A stretch of DNA of 64,000 nucleotides from Candidatus Binatia bacterium (GCA_036493895.1 DASXOZ010000053.1:1-64000), one strand, 5' to 3'; positions 1 through 9,201 are shown, counted from the first letter of the stretch. Made by a program: numbers and translations. The notes: a model not told the origin generated them from the letters alone.

Positions 1-184
1 CGTAGTAGAAAAGACCGACCAGCGACGCGACGGCCGCTCCGCTGATTCCGAAGCCGTCCGAAAGCTGCGGCATCATGACGGCCGGAGCGGACCGCATCAC
101 GTACTGGTAGAAGTAGTAGAGCGCGGTGACCAGCCAGGCCGTCAGCACCGCACTCCCTGCTTCCGGCGCGCGCTCGTCGGCCAT
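1..184 (-). CDS. MFS transporter, N-terminal part (runs off window)
   Basis: Only the first 61 codons are in the window. Read on the minus strand from the ATG at 184, they give a short polar start followed by a hydrophobic helix and the pattern YYFYQYVMRSAPAVM, then SDGFGISGAAVASL and another hydrophobic stretch. This matches the first transmembrane helix and cytoplasmic loop of major facilitator transporters of the anion/sugar-acid type. The ATG lies 8 bases after the stop of the serine dehydratase gene, so the two are probably co-transcribed. The transporter may move serine or its deamination product, but that is inference from position. The substrate cannot be read from this fragment. Confidence 0.65.
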   Translation of the reverse strand, partial: MADERAPEAGSAVLTAWLVTALYYFYQYVMRSAPAVMMPQLSDGFGISGAAVASLVGLFYY

Positions 185-192
185 GCGGTCGC

Positions 193-1803
193 CTAGCAGA
201 GCACCACCGACACCGCCAGGCCGCCTTCCGAAGTCTCCTTGTACTTCGAGTTCATTTCCTTTGCGGTCAGCGCCATCGCGGTCACGGTGGTGTCAAAGTC
301 CACGCGCCGGTTGGCGGGAATCTCGTTGCTCGCGATCATGAATCCTGTCCAGGCTTTGACCGCCCCGTACGCACAACGCTCGATACACGGGATCTGGACG
401 AAGCCGGCCACCGGGTCGCACGTCATGCCGAGATGATGCTCGAGAGCGGACTCGGCCGAATTGGCGATGACCAGGTGGTCGAAGTCGTGTGCCTGTGCGA
501 TCAGGGCCGCGCCCATCGACGACGCAACGCCGATCTCTGCCTGGCAGCCGCCTTCGGCGCCGGCGAGCGTCGCGTTGTGCTTGCAGAGGTACCCGATGGC
601 GGCGGCCGCCATCAGGCCTTCGCGAATTTTCTGCTGTGGAAGCTTGCGGCCACCTTCCCCGAGCACGTAGACGAGCGCCGGAATCACACCGGCCGAGCCG
701 CCCGTCGGCGCGGTCACCACCAGATGCCCGCGAGCGTTCTCCTCGGAGCCGGCCAGCGCGTATGCGGCGACGACGCCGACTCCCTTTTGCCCTGCGTACT
801 CGTCGTCCATCGCGCGCTTATAGACGTCGCCGGCTTTCGTCTTGAGCTTGATCGGGCCGGGAAGCGTCGATTCCGGTGCCTTCAGGCCCGCTTTCACGAT
901 GTTGACCATCGCGCCGGAGATCTTGTCGAGGAAGGCATTGATCTGCTCCTCGCTCCTGCCCGACACGGCGACTTCGTTGGCCATCACCACCTGGGCGAAG
1001 GTCAGCTTGTTCTTCGTCGCATGAGCCTGCAGCTCCGCCATCGTCGAGTAGGGATACTTCGGCTGTCCCTTCTTCGGCGGCTCGTAGCCCTTCCACTCGA
1101 TGAAGCCTCCGCCTACCGAATAGTACTCCAGCTCGTAAAGGACTTTGTCGCCGGCCATCAGGCTGCAAGTCATCGTGTTCGGATGCGGAAAGTCGCCCTT
1201 TGGTGCGTCGTAGATGATGTCCTTCAGCGATGCGTCGAACGTCTTGCCGCCGAGTTGGACCGGAAAAGTCTGGTCGGGTTTCGCGGCGATCTCGTCGAGA
1301 AAAAGCGGATCGATGGTTGCCGGCTCCTTGCCGATGATGCCGGCGAGTGCGGCGCGCTCGGTGCCGTGCCCTTTGCCGGTCGCGCTCAGGCTTCCGTAGA
1401 GGTTGACCCGAAGCGCGGTTGCCTTGGCCAACTGTTCGGCCGGCAACTTCGTGCAGCGCTGGTAGAAGTCGTAGGTGATGCGCATCGGGCCGATGGTGTG
1501 GGAGCTCGACGGACCGGGTCCCACTTTGTAGAACTCTTCGAGCGTCGTCATGACCGGTCCCTTGGACCGCTTGACTACGTCGAGATCGGCCGAAAGCTTG
1601 CTCGCCGGCGGCGCGGGCGGAGCGGACCCGGCGCGGTCTGCGGTCTCCTTGGCCGTTGCGGGTTTGACACCCGCGAGCACGGTCACGGCGCCGATCATCG
1701 CGCTTCGTACGAGGAAGGTGCGGCGATCGATGCCGGCCGGGGTTTCGGTGGCGACCAGCTCGGGATCGAGGATCGAAGGGGCGTCGTCGTCAGAACGGAC
1801 CAT
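193..1803 (-). CDS. sdaA: L-serine ammonia-lyase (iron-sulfur), Tat-signal form
   Basis: This enzyme deaminates L-serine to pyruvate and ammonia using a [4Fe-4S] cluster. The 536-residue protein has the fused beta and alpha domains of the single-chain family, including GPGPSSSHTIGPMR near the front and the C-terminal cluster region with GGCQAEIGVASSMGAA, TCDPVAG and QIPCIERCAYGAVKAW, which supplies the cluster cysteines. The ATG at 1803 is preferred over the upstream ATG at 1833 because GGGAG sits 7 bases before it. Unusually, residues about 25-50 read DRRTFLVRSAMIGAVTVLAG, a twin-arginine signal with a hydrophobic core, and are followed by a Pro/Ala linker. Family members are normally cytoplasmic and about 455 residues long, so the extra 80 residues point to export in a folded, cofactor-loaded state. 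An MFS gene follows and a porin gene precedes it. Confidence 0.88.
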   Translation of the reverse strand: MVRSDDDAPSILDPELVATETPAGIDRRTFLVRSAMIGAVTVLAGVKPATAKETADRAGSAPPAPPASKLSADLDVVKRSKGPVMTTLEEFYKVGPGPSSSHTIGPMRITYDFYQRCTKLPAEQLAKATALRVNLYGSLSATGKGHGTERAALAGIIGKEPATIDPLFLDEIAAKPDQTFPVQLGGKTFDASLKDIIYDAPKGDFPHPNTMTCSLMAGDKVLYELEYYSVGGGFIEWKGYEPPKKGQPKYPYSTMAELQAHATKNKLTFAQVVMANEVAVSGRSEEQINAFLDKISGAMVNIVKAGLKAPESTLPGPIKLKTKAGDVYKRAMDDEYAGQKGVGVVAAYALAGSEENARGHLVVTAPTGGSAGVIPALVYVLGEGGRKLPQQKIREGLMAAAAIGYLCKHNATLAGAEGGCQAEIGVASSMGAALIAQAHDFDHLVIANSAESALEHHLGMTCDPVAGFVQIPCIERCAYGAVKAWTGFMIASNEIPANRRVDFDTTVTAMALTAKEMNSKYKETSEGGLAVSVVLC

Positions 1804-1839
1804 GGTGCATCTCCCGGTGCGGCGCGGCCGCACGAAACA

Positions 1840-3315
1840 TCAGTCGAAGATCGAGTAAACGAGGCCGAGCTGGGTGCGGAATACGTCGCCCTCCGAACCG
1901 TCATTCGTCTTCTTGTAGCCGTACAGCTCCTCCAGGCCGACAGTGAGTCTTTTACGGATCTGCCACATCAGGTTCACGCTCGCGTAGTGGGCCTGGTGGT
2001 ACGCGTCGCCGTCCTGCGAAAAAGCGTTGTCCACGTCCGTGAACCCATAGCTCAGCGTGGTTCGCAGCAGCTCGCTCCAGTGGTGCGTGTACCCGAGCAT
2101 GACTCCGAAGTACGGAAGCGGCTGCAGGTTGCCACTGCGATCGAAGGCCGCGTCCAGGTTTGCGAAGTTGTCGTTGACGAAGTGGAAAATGCCCTGGCCG
2201 TACGTGAGCTCGGTCTGCACCGAATCGCGTCCGAACGTGTTGAAGCCGCCGGTCAGGTTCAGGCCCCATCCGAACGCGGTATGGTTTCCGACGACCGGGC
2301 CCGTGACGCCGAGGTCGCGGAACATCGTCGCGAGCTGCACGTGGCCGATCGAAGCGCTCTCCCAGCGCACATTGAATCCGCCGTCCGGCGCCTGGCTGTG
2401 ACCGCTGGCTGCCGAATCGTTCTGGTTGGTCGTGTCGATCTCGGAACTGGGCTGCTCGAGCCCGAGGTTGACCTGCCACTGGTCGTCGAAGCGATACTGG
2501 TAACGGATCAGCGGTCGCCGGGCGAAGATCGCCGAGCTCGGCCCCTCGTAGTCCAGCGTGTCGGGCCAGATGTCGGGATCCTCGAACACGCTGTAAGTCT
2601 GGCCGACGATGATGTTGTAGATCTGCCCGTACAGGTGGCGGACACGGTAGTTGAATTCGCCTCCGCCCGATCCGAAGAAATCGTTCTCGTAGTAGAAGCG
2701 CGGGCTGCCGGCCACCGACGGCGCGCGAACGTCGACCCTGAGCTGCGAGCCTTTCGCATTGATGTTGAACGTGCCGTCCCCGCCCTTGGCAGGATCGCCG
2801 GTCACCGGAATCTTCGCCGTCACGAAGCGGTCGTCGTCGCCGGCGTTCTTGTTATCGTACGTCGCGTCCACGCGCGGCTTGGCGTTGAACTTGATCATCA
2901 CAGGCGTGTTGGGCACCGCAATGAAGCCCAGGTACTTCGGATCCAGGGTCAGGTCGTCGGGGCGCGGAGCGGCCTGTTGCTGGTCGTTGAAAGCATCACG
3001 AGGTGCGATCGGGCTGGCCGGCCCTTCGACCACCGGCGCCTGCACGGTGGCAATGCCGGGACCGCCGCCTGGAACGGCAACCGGGGCCTTCGCGCTCGGA
3101 GTTGCGACCGGCGTGGGAGCCGGAGCTGCGGCCGGAGGATGGGCCTTCTCTTTTTCGAGCTGGTCCACGCGTTGCATGAGCACGCGGATCTCTGCCTTGA
3201 GCTCGTCAATTTGCGGATCGGATGCGGCAGTTGCCGTGCCGCCAAAACTGAAACAGCTGAGCGAGGCGATCACCGTCACGCCAACGGCTGCGCGCAGGTT
3301 GCGAGTTAGTTTCAT
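1840..3315 (-). CDS. DcaP-like trimeric outer-membrane porin
   Basis: The product is a 491-residue outer-membrane channel candidate. It starts with a cleavable signal peptide (ending near ATAAS), then a short coiled coil (IDELKAEIRVLMQRVDQLEKE) and a Pro/Ala-rich linker of about 50 residues. The rest is rich in alternating aromatic and polar residues typical of beta strands, with family-like stretches such as KPRVDATYDNKNAGDDDRF, RVRHLYGQIYN and GQTYSVFEDPDIWPDTLDYE, and it ends in an aromatic residue (YSIFD). DcaP porins of this type transport dicarboxylic acids and related small anions. The ATG at 3315 has GGGAGG 8 bases upstream. The gene lies 36 bases upstream of the serine dehydratase on the same strand and may form an uptake unit with it. 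Confidence 0.8.
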   Translation of the reverse strand: MKLTRNLRAAVGVTVIASLSCFSFGGTATAASDPQIDELKAEIRVLMQRVDQLEKEKAHPPAAAPAPTPVATPSAKAPVAVPGGGPGIATVQAPVVEGPASPIAPRDAFNDQQQAAPRPDDLTLDPKYLGFIAVPNTPVMIKFNAKPRVDATYDNKNAGDDDRFVTAKIPVTGDPAKGGDGTFNINAKGSQLRVDVRAPSVAGSPRFYYENDFFGSGGGEFNYRVRHLYGQIYNIIVGQTYSVFEDPDIWPDTLDYEGPSSAIFARRPLIRYQYRFDDQWQVNLGLEQPSSEIDTTNQNDSAASGHSQAPDGGFNVRWESASIGHVQLATMFRDLGVTGPVVGNHTAFGWGLNLTGGFNTFGRDSVQTELTYGQGIFHFVNDNFANLDAAFDRSGNLQPLPYFGVMLGYTHHWSELLRTTLSYGFTDVDNAFSQDGDAYHQAHYASVNLMWQIRKRLTVGLEELYGYKKTNDGSEGDVFRTQLGLVYSIFD

Positions 3316-3444
3316 AACAGCCGCCTCCCTTCTGCTGCCAAGCGCATCCGCCACCGGTCTTCCCCGCGGTACGGCTCGCTCCGACTGATCCAAAGCCGCC
3401 CGCGGCGTGCGCTCTCCGATTCACACCATGCCAGGCCGACGCCC

Positions 3445-4479
3445 TTACTGCGGCGGCGTGGCGATCACGTACGTGACGCTGCCACCGGCATACGTCTGCG
3501 TGTAATACGTGCCGCCACACTGGTAGTACGAAACTCCTCCGAAAATGCTGACGACCGGGGCGCACGGCAGCGTCGGATAGTAGACGACCTGCGGCTGCGA
3601 AGACGCGACGACCGCGCCGACCACTGCCGCGGTTCCGGCAATCACGGCACCGGCCACGACTGCATCTTCCCAGTCGTCGTCGTCCCAGTGATCGTCGCCG
3701 TGGTGATAGTCATCGTGGTAGTCGTTGTAGGCGTCGCTGCGGTTTTCGCTTCGGTCGCTCATCCCTTCCTGGCGCGAATCCGTGCGATCGCTTCGCCCTT
3801 CCTGCCGATTTCCGACGTTCTCCTCGCGCGACCCCGAGCGGGTGCCCTGTCGCTCGGTGCGGTTGTCCTGGCCGTTCTGGCGCGTCTCGGAGCGATTGTC
3901 GCTGCGCTGACCGGCGTTCTCGCGTGACGCGCCCGTTGCCGCCTGCCCTTTGCCGGCGGTGCCTGCTCCCGCGCGATTCGTCGCTGCCTGGTTGCCAGCA
4001 GCCGCGCCGCCCGCGCGGTTTGCGCCCGCTGCGGTCGCGCCGCCGCGGTTCTGCGTGCCGGCCGATGCGGCGCCGCCGCGACTGCCTGCCGCCGCCTGCG
4101 CGCCGCCGCGATTCGCTGTGCCGGCCGAAGGAGCCGCACCGCGGGAACCTGCACCTGCACCTGCGCCAGCCTGGGAACGTCCCGACGAGAATCCGCCTCC
4201 GGCAGCCGCGCCGCCGCGATTGACGCCGCCGCTGTTCATCGGGCTCGGACGTGAGCCTCCAGCGCGGGAACCCCCGCCGCCTCCTCCACCGGAAAACCCG
4301 CCGCCTCCTCCGCCGCCGCGCGAGAATCCTCCGCCGCCACCACCGCCGCGCGCGCCACCGCCGCCACCGCCGCCGCGACCTCCTCCGCCACCTCGTGCCT
4401 GCGAGTCGATCGCCGTCAGGGCCGAAAGGAAAATGGCGGCCACAGCGACCGCCGCGATTTTCGTGATCCCGCTTTTCAT
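3445..4479 (-). CDS. secreted Gly/Ala/Arg-rich low-complexity protein with C-terminal Tyr/Cys domain
   Basis: The 344-residue protein begins with a signal peptide ending near DSQARG. Residues about 30-90 are an almost pure Gly/Arg low-complexity tract, residues 90-180 are Ala/Gly/Asn-rich with repeated NRGGA units, and residues 180-245 are a hydrophilic Arg/Asn/Asp/Ser segment. A hydrophobic helix follows (DAVVAGAVIAGTAAVVGAVV). The last 60 residues carry a compact Tyr/Cys-rich domain, GGVSYYQCGGTYYTQTYAGG, ending in ATPPQ, which resembles the DUF6515-type domain of envelope proteins. The function is unknown. The gene starts inside the stop codon of the DUF2092 gene (4-base overlap), so the two are translationally coupled. 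Confidence 0.75.
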   Translation of the reverse strand: MKSGITKIAAVAVAAIFLSALTAIDSQARGGGGGRGGGGGGGARGGGGGGGFSRGGGGGGGFSGGGGGGGSRAGGSRPSPMNSGGVNRGGAAAGGGFSSGRSQAGAGAGAGSRGAAPSAGTANRGGAQAAAGSRGGAASAGTQNRGGATAAGANRAGGAAAGNQAATNRAGAGTAGKGQAATGASRENAGQRSDNRSETRQNGQDNRTERQGTRSGSREENVGNRQEGRSDRTDSRQEGMSDRSENRSDAYNDYHDDYHHGDDHWDDDDWEDAVVAGAVIAGTAAVVGAVVASSQPQVVYYPTLPCAPVVSIFGGVSYYQCGGTYYTQTYAGGSVTYVIATPPQ

Positions 4480-5303
4480 CGTGTTGATCCTTGCGCCGGT
4501 GCGGCGCTCGCCGGTGTTGCAGCAACGGTCTTGAGCTGAGGGGCGAACGTGATCCTGCCCGCGCCGCTCGGAGCCTTGAACTCGAACGCGGAGTCGCGAA
4601 CGCTCGGTGAAAGATCCCAGTTGGAGAATTGCGCCCGATACTGCGGTTGTCCTTCCTCCTGCGTGTACGTCAGCACGATACGATGCGGGAGAGGCTTTTT
4701 GCCGGCATCGACCCAGACCTGGAAGTCGACCGAGTCGGTGCTGCCGACGACGTGGTAAGTTGGCACGCCGAGGATCGACGTCTCCTCGACATACTCGACT
4801 TCGCGGACGTGCTTGGCCAGCTCTTCGGGCAGCGCGCTGCCGAGCAGCGCCGCCATCGGGAAGCGCATCCGAAGGCCGTGAACGAAGTAGCCGATCGACT
4901 CATCGAGGGTCGGTTTGGCGTCGACCTGGGCGTAGACGTTCTTGGTGAGGTCCTGCGCGGTGATCAGTTTGCCGTCGAACAAGACGACGCTCTTGTCACC
5001 GTCGCTCTGCTCCACTTCGACGCGCAGGCGCTGCTTGGGGCGATCGAGGAGCACTTTGCGATGTTCGAGAAACTCGAGCTTCTTGCCGGACTCCTGCAGC
5101 GAGTCGTATCCGCAGGCCACGTCGACGCTGAAGCGCGGCTGCGCCGCGAGGAACTGGGCCATCTGCGACAGGATGGCGTTCGCGTCCGGCTTGCCGGCAG
5201 ATGCTTGTTCTGCCGAGTGCGAAGCCGTGACCGAGCCGGCAATCGCTGCTGCCAGGATCCACGGCGCGCACAAAGCCGGATAAATTCGTCTTGCGTGATT
5301 CAT
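4476..5303 (-). CDS. DUF2092 family periplasmic protein
   Basis: The 275-residue protein has an N-terminal signal peptide ending near SHSAEQ. The rest matches the DUF2092 pattern, a LolA/LppX-like half-barrel fold: AQFLAAQPRFSVDV, FLEHRKVLLDRPKQRLRVE, VLFDGKLITAQD, then VEYVEETSILGVPTYHV and LPHRIVLTY. Members are predicted periplasmic lipid- or hydrophobe-binding proteins. In other genomes they often sit beside the Gly-rich protein seen immediately downstream here. The ATG at 5303 has GGAGG upstream (GGAGGCCATC before ATG). The role is inferred from the family only. Confidence 0.8.
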   Translation of the reverse strand: MNHARRIYPALCAPWILAAAIAGSVTASHSAEQASAGKPDANAILSQMAQFLAAQPRFSVDVACGYDSLQESGKKLEFLEHRKVLLDRPKQRLRVEVEQSDGDKSVVLFDGKLITAQDLTKNVYAQVDAKPTLDESIGYFVHGLRMRFPMAALLGSALPEELAKHVREVEYVEETSILGVPTYHVVGSTDSVDFQVWVDAGKKPLPHRIVLTYTQEEGQPQYRAQFSNWDLSPSVRDSAFEFKAPSGAGRITFAPQLKTVAATPASAAPAQGSTR

Positions 5304-5752
5304 GATGGCCTCCGATCAAAGTCTGAGTGTCAACTTCCAGCGTGGTATCGGAACCCGGATTTCGGTCTTGAGGTCGTCGATCCGCCGAAAAGGAAACAGG
5401 TGATCGCGGCGATCGCCATGGCACCGACGGCTCCGCGCAGGCAGCAAAACAGGTTCCCATCGACGACGTCGCATTCGCTCGCCAGGTTCATCCGTCTTCG
5501 GGTTCTGCGCCCCGGCAGATTAAAAGCAAGAAGCGGTCCCCGCCGCAGGCCGGAGTGTTCACGCCGGGCAATGCTGTCGGCGAAAGTCACAACCCTGCGA
5601 GAAAGCGCGGGATTCGGCGCCGGGCCTCGCCGTTCGTCGTTTGGATCGCCACCGACTCATCCGCCGCCGGAACGGGAATTTCTCCAAAATCGGCAATGAA
5701 CCGGCAACGCGTACTGGTTTTGGGAACCAGGGTGACCGGCTGGTCGATGAGA
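5304..5752. other. intergenic region, no confident gene
   Basis: This is the upstream region of the DUF2092 gene and the downstream region of the SDR gene. The only candidate is a weak minus-strand frame (about 5330-5491) with one hydrophobic segment (GAVGAMAIAAITCFLFGG). It lacks a convincing ribosome binding site, so I do not call it. I see no terminator-grade hairpin and no repeat. Confidence 0.4.
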
Positions 5753-6463
5753 TCACCAGGCTTCACCGAACGGCCTGACCTCGACGTTGAACGACCAGCA
5801 CGAACGCTCCTGGTGAGCGACGTGCCAAACCTCTTCGGCGATCGCCGAAGGCTGAGCGAAGAAAGAGTCTCCCGTCGGCTTCGAGAGCATTGCCCGCGTC
5901 CATTCCACATCGATCACCGCGTCGATGACGAGGTATGCGACGTGGACTCCTTTTGGACCGAGATCACGCGCCATCGTCTCGGCGAGAATCCGCTGCGCGG
6001 CCTTGGTCGGAGCAAAGCCCGCGAACTTCTGCTTTCCACGCAGGGCGGACGTATTCCCCGTCACGATGATGGCTCCTTCGCCCGCTTCGATCATCGCCGG
6101 CGCGGTTCGTCGGGCGAGATGGAGAAGCGCCATCGTATTGACCTGGAAGTTCTGATTCAGCACGTCGGGCTCGATCTCGAGGAAGGTTCCGAACGCACCC
6201 CCGACAGCATTGTGCACGAGCACCTTCGGTGCGCCGAGCTGGCTCGATACCCGCTGCAATGTGGCTTCGACCTGTGCCTCGTCGGTCACGTCGCACGCGT
6301 ATCCGCGGGCGTTGTCGATCTCGTGCTCGAGCGCATCGAGCCGATCCTTGCTGCGCGCGAGCATTGCCACGGCGTAGCCGCCGCGTGCGAAGCGGCGCGC
6401 GATCGCCGCTCCGGTTCCGGGTCCGACGCCGCTTATCAGCGCTACGGGAAGGCGTTGTGTCAT
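5753..6463 (-). CDS. short-chain dehydrogenase/reductase (SDR) with Phe in place of the catalytic Tyr
   Basis: The 236-residue protein has the SDR Rossmann fold: a divergent glycine motif near the start (SGVGPGTGAAIARRF), the CDVTD strand end, a variant of the NAG motif (VHNAVGG) and the central IVTGNTSAL with the conserved serine. The catalytic YxxxK position reads FAPTK, so the general-acid tyrosine is replaced by phenylalanine while lysine is kept. An SDR subgroup with this FAxxK pattern exists, so the change is probably ancestral and not recent decay. Activity as a classical oxidoreductase is doubtful. The downstream end of the reading frame is diverged from typical SDR C-termini. It may be expressed with the upstream FtsH gene, 87 bases away on the same strand. 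Confidence 0.8.
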   Translation of the reverse strand: MTQRLPVALISGVGPGTGAAIARRFARGGYAVAMLARSKDRLDALEHEIDNARGYACDVTDEAQVEATLQRVSSQLGAPKVLVHNAVGGAFGTFLEIEPDVLNQNFQVNTMALLHLARRTAPAMIEAGEGAIIVTGNTSALRGKQKFAGFAPTKAAQRILAETMARDLGPKGVHVAYLVIDAVIDVEWTRAMLSKPTGDSFFAQPSAIAEEVWHVAHQERSCWSFNVEVRPFGEAW

Positions 6464-6550
6464 GATTGTTCCTTCGATGGTCGGGCTTTGGTGGGGCGCC
6501 GCACCTGGCCGCTCGGGCGCTGCTCGGCCAGCTTCTCGTACACCACAGGG

Positions 6551-8557
6551 TTATCCGCCGGGCAGGGTCGCGGTGACCGCGGGACCGTTGTCATGGATAT
6601 CCACGCCCAGGCCTGTAATCTCGCGGATCTCCTTCGCGTTCAGCGACTCGGCCTTCAGCAGCGCGCGCGCCAGCGCTTCGAGTTTGTCGCGGTTGGCGCC
6701 GAGCAGGCGGTCCGCCTCGCGGTGGCACTCCTCGACGATGCGACGCACCTCGGCATCGATGAGCTCGGAGGTAGACTCGCTGTAGGGTTGATGCTGGAAG
6801 GCCGGCGGCAGGCCTTCATCCTGCGGCGCGACGAAGCTGATCGGTCCGAGCTTCTCGCTCATTCCCCAGCGCAGCACCATGTGGCGTGCGATCTCGGTGA
6901 CCTGCTGGAGGTCATTCTCCGCTCCGGTCGTCGCGAGCGCATACACGAGCTTCTCGGCGGAACGGCCGCCGAGAGCGCTCGTGATGCGCGCCCGCAGATA
7001 GTCCTCCGCGTAGCTCGCGCGGTCGTCCACCGGAAGCTGGTAGGTGGCGCCGAGCGCCATGCCGCGCGGAACGATCGACACACGGTGCACGGGGTCGCTG
7101 CCGGGAACGAGGAGTGCGACGAGCGCGTGGCCGGCTTCATGGTAAGCGGTGCGCTCTCGTTCGGCCGGCTGCAGCAGGATGTGACGGGCCGGGCCGAGCG
7201 TGATCTTCTGCAGGGCTTCCGCGAAATCTTCGGCGCCAACTGCCGCCTCTTCCTTGCGTGCCGCAAGCAGCGCCGCTTCATTGACGAGATTGCGCAACTC
7301 GGCGCCGACGAGGCCGGGTGTTTCGGATGCGATGCGCTCGAGCGACACGTCGCTGGCGAGCGGAACCTTGCGGGTGTGCACCTTGAGGATGGCTTCGCGT
7401 CCGACGCGGTCCGGCCGCTGCACGACGACGCGGCGATCGAACCGGCCGGGCCTTAGCAAGGCCTGGTCGAGCACGTCGGCACGGTTGGTAGCGGCAAGGA
7501 CGATGACTCCTTCGCGTGAGTCGAAACCGTCCATCTCGGTGAGGATCTGGTTCAGCGTCTGTTCGCGCTCGTCATGACCGCCGAGCTGGGCGCCGCTGCC
7601 GCGGGTGCGACCGATTGCGTCGAGCTCGTCGATGAAGATGATCGCCGGTGCGGCCTCGCGAGCCATGCGGAAGAGATCGCGCACGCGGGAGGCGCCTACG
7701 CCCACGATCATCTCGATGAACTCGGACGCGCTCAGGCTGAAGAAGGGCACCTCGGCCTGACCGGCCACCGCGCGGGCCAACAGTGTCTTGCCGGTGCCCG
7801 GTGCGCCGACGAGGAGCACTCCCTTCGGCATCGTTCCGCCGAGCCTCTGGTATTTGGCCGGGTTCTTGAGAAAGTCGACAATCTCGAGGAGCTCGTTCTC
7901 GGCCTCGTCGATGCCGGCGACGTCTTCGAACGTGACCTTCGGCCCTTCCTCGCTGTATCGCTTCGCGCTGCTCCGGCCGAGGCCGAAAAGGCCGCGCCCG
8001 GCGGCGGCGGCGCTGCGGCTCATCCACACGAAAGCTGCGATCAGGATCAGCGTGGGGCCGAAGCTGATCAGCAGCTTGAGCCACGATGGACCTTCGACGT
8101 CCTCGGCCTCGACGATGACGTGCTGGTCGTCCAGGAGTTTTTCCAGACCTGGATCGGCGAAGGCCGGCCGCTGAGTCCTGAAATGGGTGGAGCCGGGAAG
8201 CTTGACGGGAGCAGCGGGAGTCGCCGGCGCACCATCGGCGGCAGGCGGAGCCACAGAGCCAGCCGAGTAGGCGACGGCGATCTTGAAATCTCCCTCGATC
8301 GTATCGCCGGTCGCCACGACGCGGGCAACGTTTCCGGCTACGACCTGCTGCTTGAAGAACGTGTAGGGAACGGTGACTGACGCCGGCTCCGGAAAGAAGA
8401 CCAGTCGGACCAGATAGTTGAAGACCAGGGCGGCAAGAAATAGCAGCCACCAGGGCTGAGGCTGGAGAGTACGGCCGCGCGGGGGCTCCTTCTGACCGCT
8501 CTTGGCAGCGGTGTCAGACGGCGATGCAGGCGGTGGCGTGAGCGGGAACTTCGGCAT
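6551..8557 (-). CDS. ftsH: ATP-dependent zinc metalloprotease FtsH
   Basis: This is a membrane-anchored AAA+ protease that extracts and degrades membrane and short-lived cytosolic proteins. The 668-residue protein has a transmembrane helix at about 36-54, a periplasmic domain of about 100 residues with a Pro/Ala insert, and a second helix at about 160-178. The AAA domain has Walker A GAPGTGKT at 251-258, Walker [12 protein letters not shown] at about 306-316 and the second region of homology around [21 protein letters not shown]. The peptidase domain has HEAGH at 473-477 and the third zinc ligand candidate Asp at about 549 ([17 protein letters not shown]). All catalytic residues are present. 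The protein has a Pro-rich cytoplasmic N-terminus of about 35 residues, longer than in E. coli. Confidence 0.95.
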   Translation of the reverse strand: MPKFPLTPPPASPSDTAAKSGQKEPPRGRTLQPQPWWLLFLAALVFNYLVRLVFFPEPASVTVPYTFFKQQVVAGNVARVVATGDTIEGDFKIAVAYSAGSVAPPAADGAPATPAAPVKLPGSTHFRTQRPAFADPGLEKLLDDQHVIVEAEDVEGPSWLKLLISFGPTLILIAAFVWMSRSAAAAGRGLFGLGRSSAKRYSEEGPKVTFEDVAGIDEAENELLEIVDFLKNPAKYQRLGGTMPKGVLLVGAPGTGKTLLARAVAGQAEVPFFSLSASEFIEMIVGVGASRVRDLFRMAREAAPAIIFIDELDAIGRTRGSGAQLGGHDEREQTLNQILTEMDGFDSREGVIVLAATNRADVLDQALLRPGRFDRRVVVQRPDRVGREAILKVHTRKVPLASDVSLERIASETPGLVGAELRNLVNEAALLAARKEEAAVGAEDFAEALQKITLGPARHILLQPAERERTAYHEAGHALVALLVPGSDPVHRVSIVPRGMALGATYQLPVDDRASYAEDYLRARITSALGGRSAEKLVYALATTGAENDLQQVTEIARHMVLRWGMSEKLGPISFVAPQDEGLPPAFQHQPYSESTSELIDAEVRRIVEECHREADRLLGANRDKLEALARALLKAESLNAKEIREITGLGVDIHDNGPAVTATLPGG

Positions 8558-8597
8558 GCGTCCATGTCTTGTAGGAGAGGCATGCGATGCACGCGAA

Positions 8598-8749
8598 CCG
8601 TCGGCTCAGGCCGTTTTTTTCCATCGGACCGAAAGCTCAGGCAGCCTTCTTTCATCTGACCGAAGGATCAGGCCGCCTTCTCCATCCGACCGAAGGCTCA
8701 GGCCGCCTTCTCCATCTGACCGAAGGCTTAAGCAGCCTTCTCCACATGA
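8598..8749. repeat. five degenerate 30-31 bp tandem units, each a small hairpin, at the 3' end of the usp gene
   Basis: Units begin near 8598, 8629, 8660, 8690 and 8720. Each contains an inverted repeat such as GAAGGC-TCAGGCC-GCCTTC. The unit at 8720 overlaps the last codons and stop of the universal stress protein gene, and the others lie downstream of it on the minus strand. Translated in the usp frame, each unit repeats the end of the protein including its stop (EKAA-stop-AFGQM). The array therefore looks like successive duplication of the gene's terminal codons. On the plus strand the 8598 unit forms CGGC-TCAG-GCCG followed by seven T residues, which looks like an intrinsic terminator for that strand. 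Confidence 0.8.
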
Positions 8750-9201
8750 ATGACCGGCGCCTTCGGCCGCACGACGAGCACGGGGCACGGAGCATCGCGC
8801 AGGACGCGCTCGGTGACGCTGCCGAGGAGCGCGTGACTGAAGCCTTTGCGCCCGTGCGTCGCGATGACGATGACGCTCGCACCGGTCTCGGCTGCAACCT
8901 GGCACAGCACTTCGTGCGCCTCTCCGCGACGTACGATCACGCGCGTCGCCGGTTCGCCCTTGGCATGGCGCTTGACCCACGAATCGAGCACGGTGCGGGC
9001 ATTGTCTTCGAGGTCCTTCTCGAGCCCCGCGATATCGAACGAACCGTCGTAGTACGGAAACAGCAGCATCGTCACCATCGTCGCATGCACGATGACGAGC
9101 TTTGCCCCCTGCGCCTTTGCAAGGTGAGCCGCGTAGCGCACCGCCGAGAGCGACTCGGACGAAAGATCGGTGGCGGCAAGGACTGTTCGAAACTTTTTCA
9201 T
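8728..9201 (-). CDS. universal stress protein (UspA family)
   Basis: The 157-residue protein has one Usp domain of the usual length. It opens with the first strand and its Asp (KFRTVLAATDLSSES), and it has the nucleotide-binding motif GRKGFSHALLGSVTERVLRDAPCPVLVVR near the C-terminus, matching the G-2x-G-9x-G-S/T pattern of ATP-binding Usp proteins. The ATG at 9201 has AGGAGG 6 bases upstream. Longer upstream frames are not supported. The stop codon lies within the last unit of a tandem hairpin repeat. The gene is divergent from the GNAT/acyl-CoA synthetase fusion. Family members protect cells during starvation or anoxia, but the exact role is unknown. Confidence 0.9.
   Translation of the reverse strand: MKKFRTVLAATDLSSESLSAVRYAAHLAKAQGAKLVIVHATMVTMLLFPYYDGSFDIAGLEKDLEDNARTVLDSWVKRHAKGEPATRVIVRRGEAHEVLCQVAAETGASVIVIATHGRKGFSHALLGSVTERVLRDAPCPVLVVRPKAPVIHVEKAA

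Noticed and set aside
433..3309. Long plus-strand frame (958 codons) opposite the serine dehydratase and porin genes
   Set aside because: It is a mirror frame of high-GC genes on the other strand; composition is Arg/Ala/Gly-rich with no domain, and the opposite strand has clear proteins with ribosome binding sites.
3900..4440. Possible mobile-element repeat in the GC-rich tract
   Set aside because: The periodicity is explained by Gly/Arg and Asn-Arg-Gly-Gly-Ala codons of one low-complexity protein.
8598..8749. Possible CRISPR array
   Set aside because: Units are directly adjacent with no unique spacers and derive from the end of usp.
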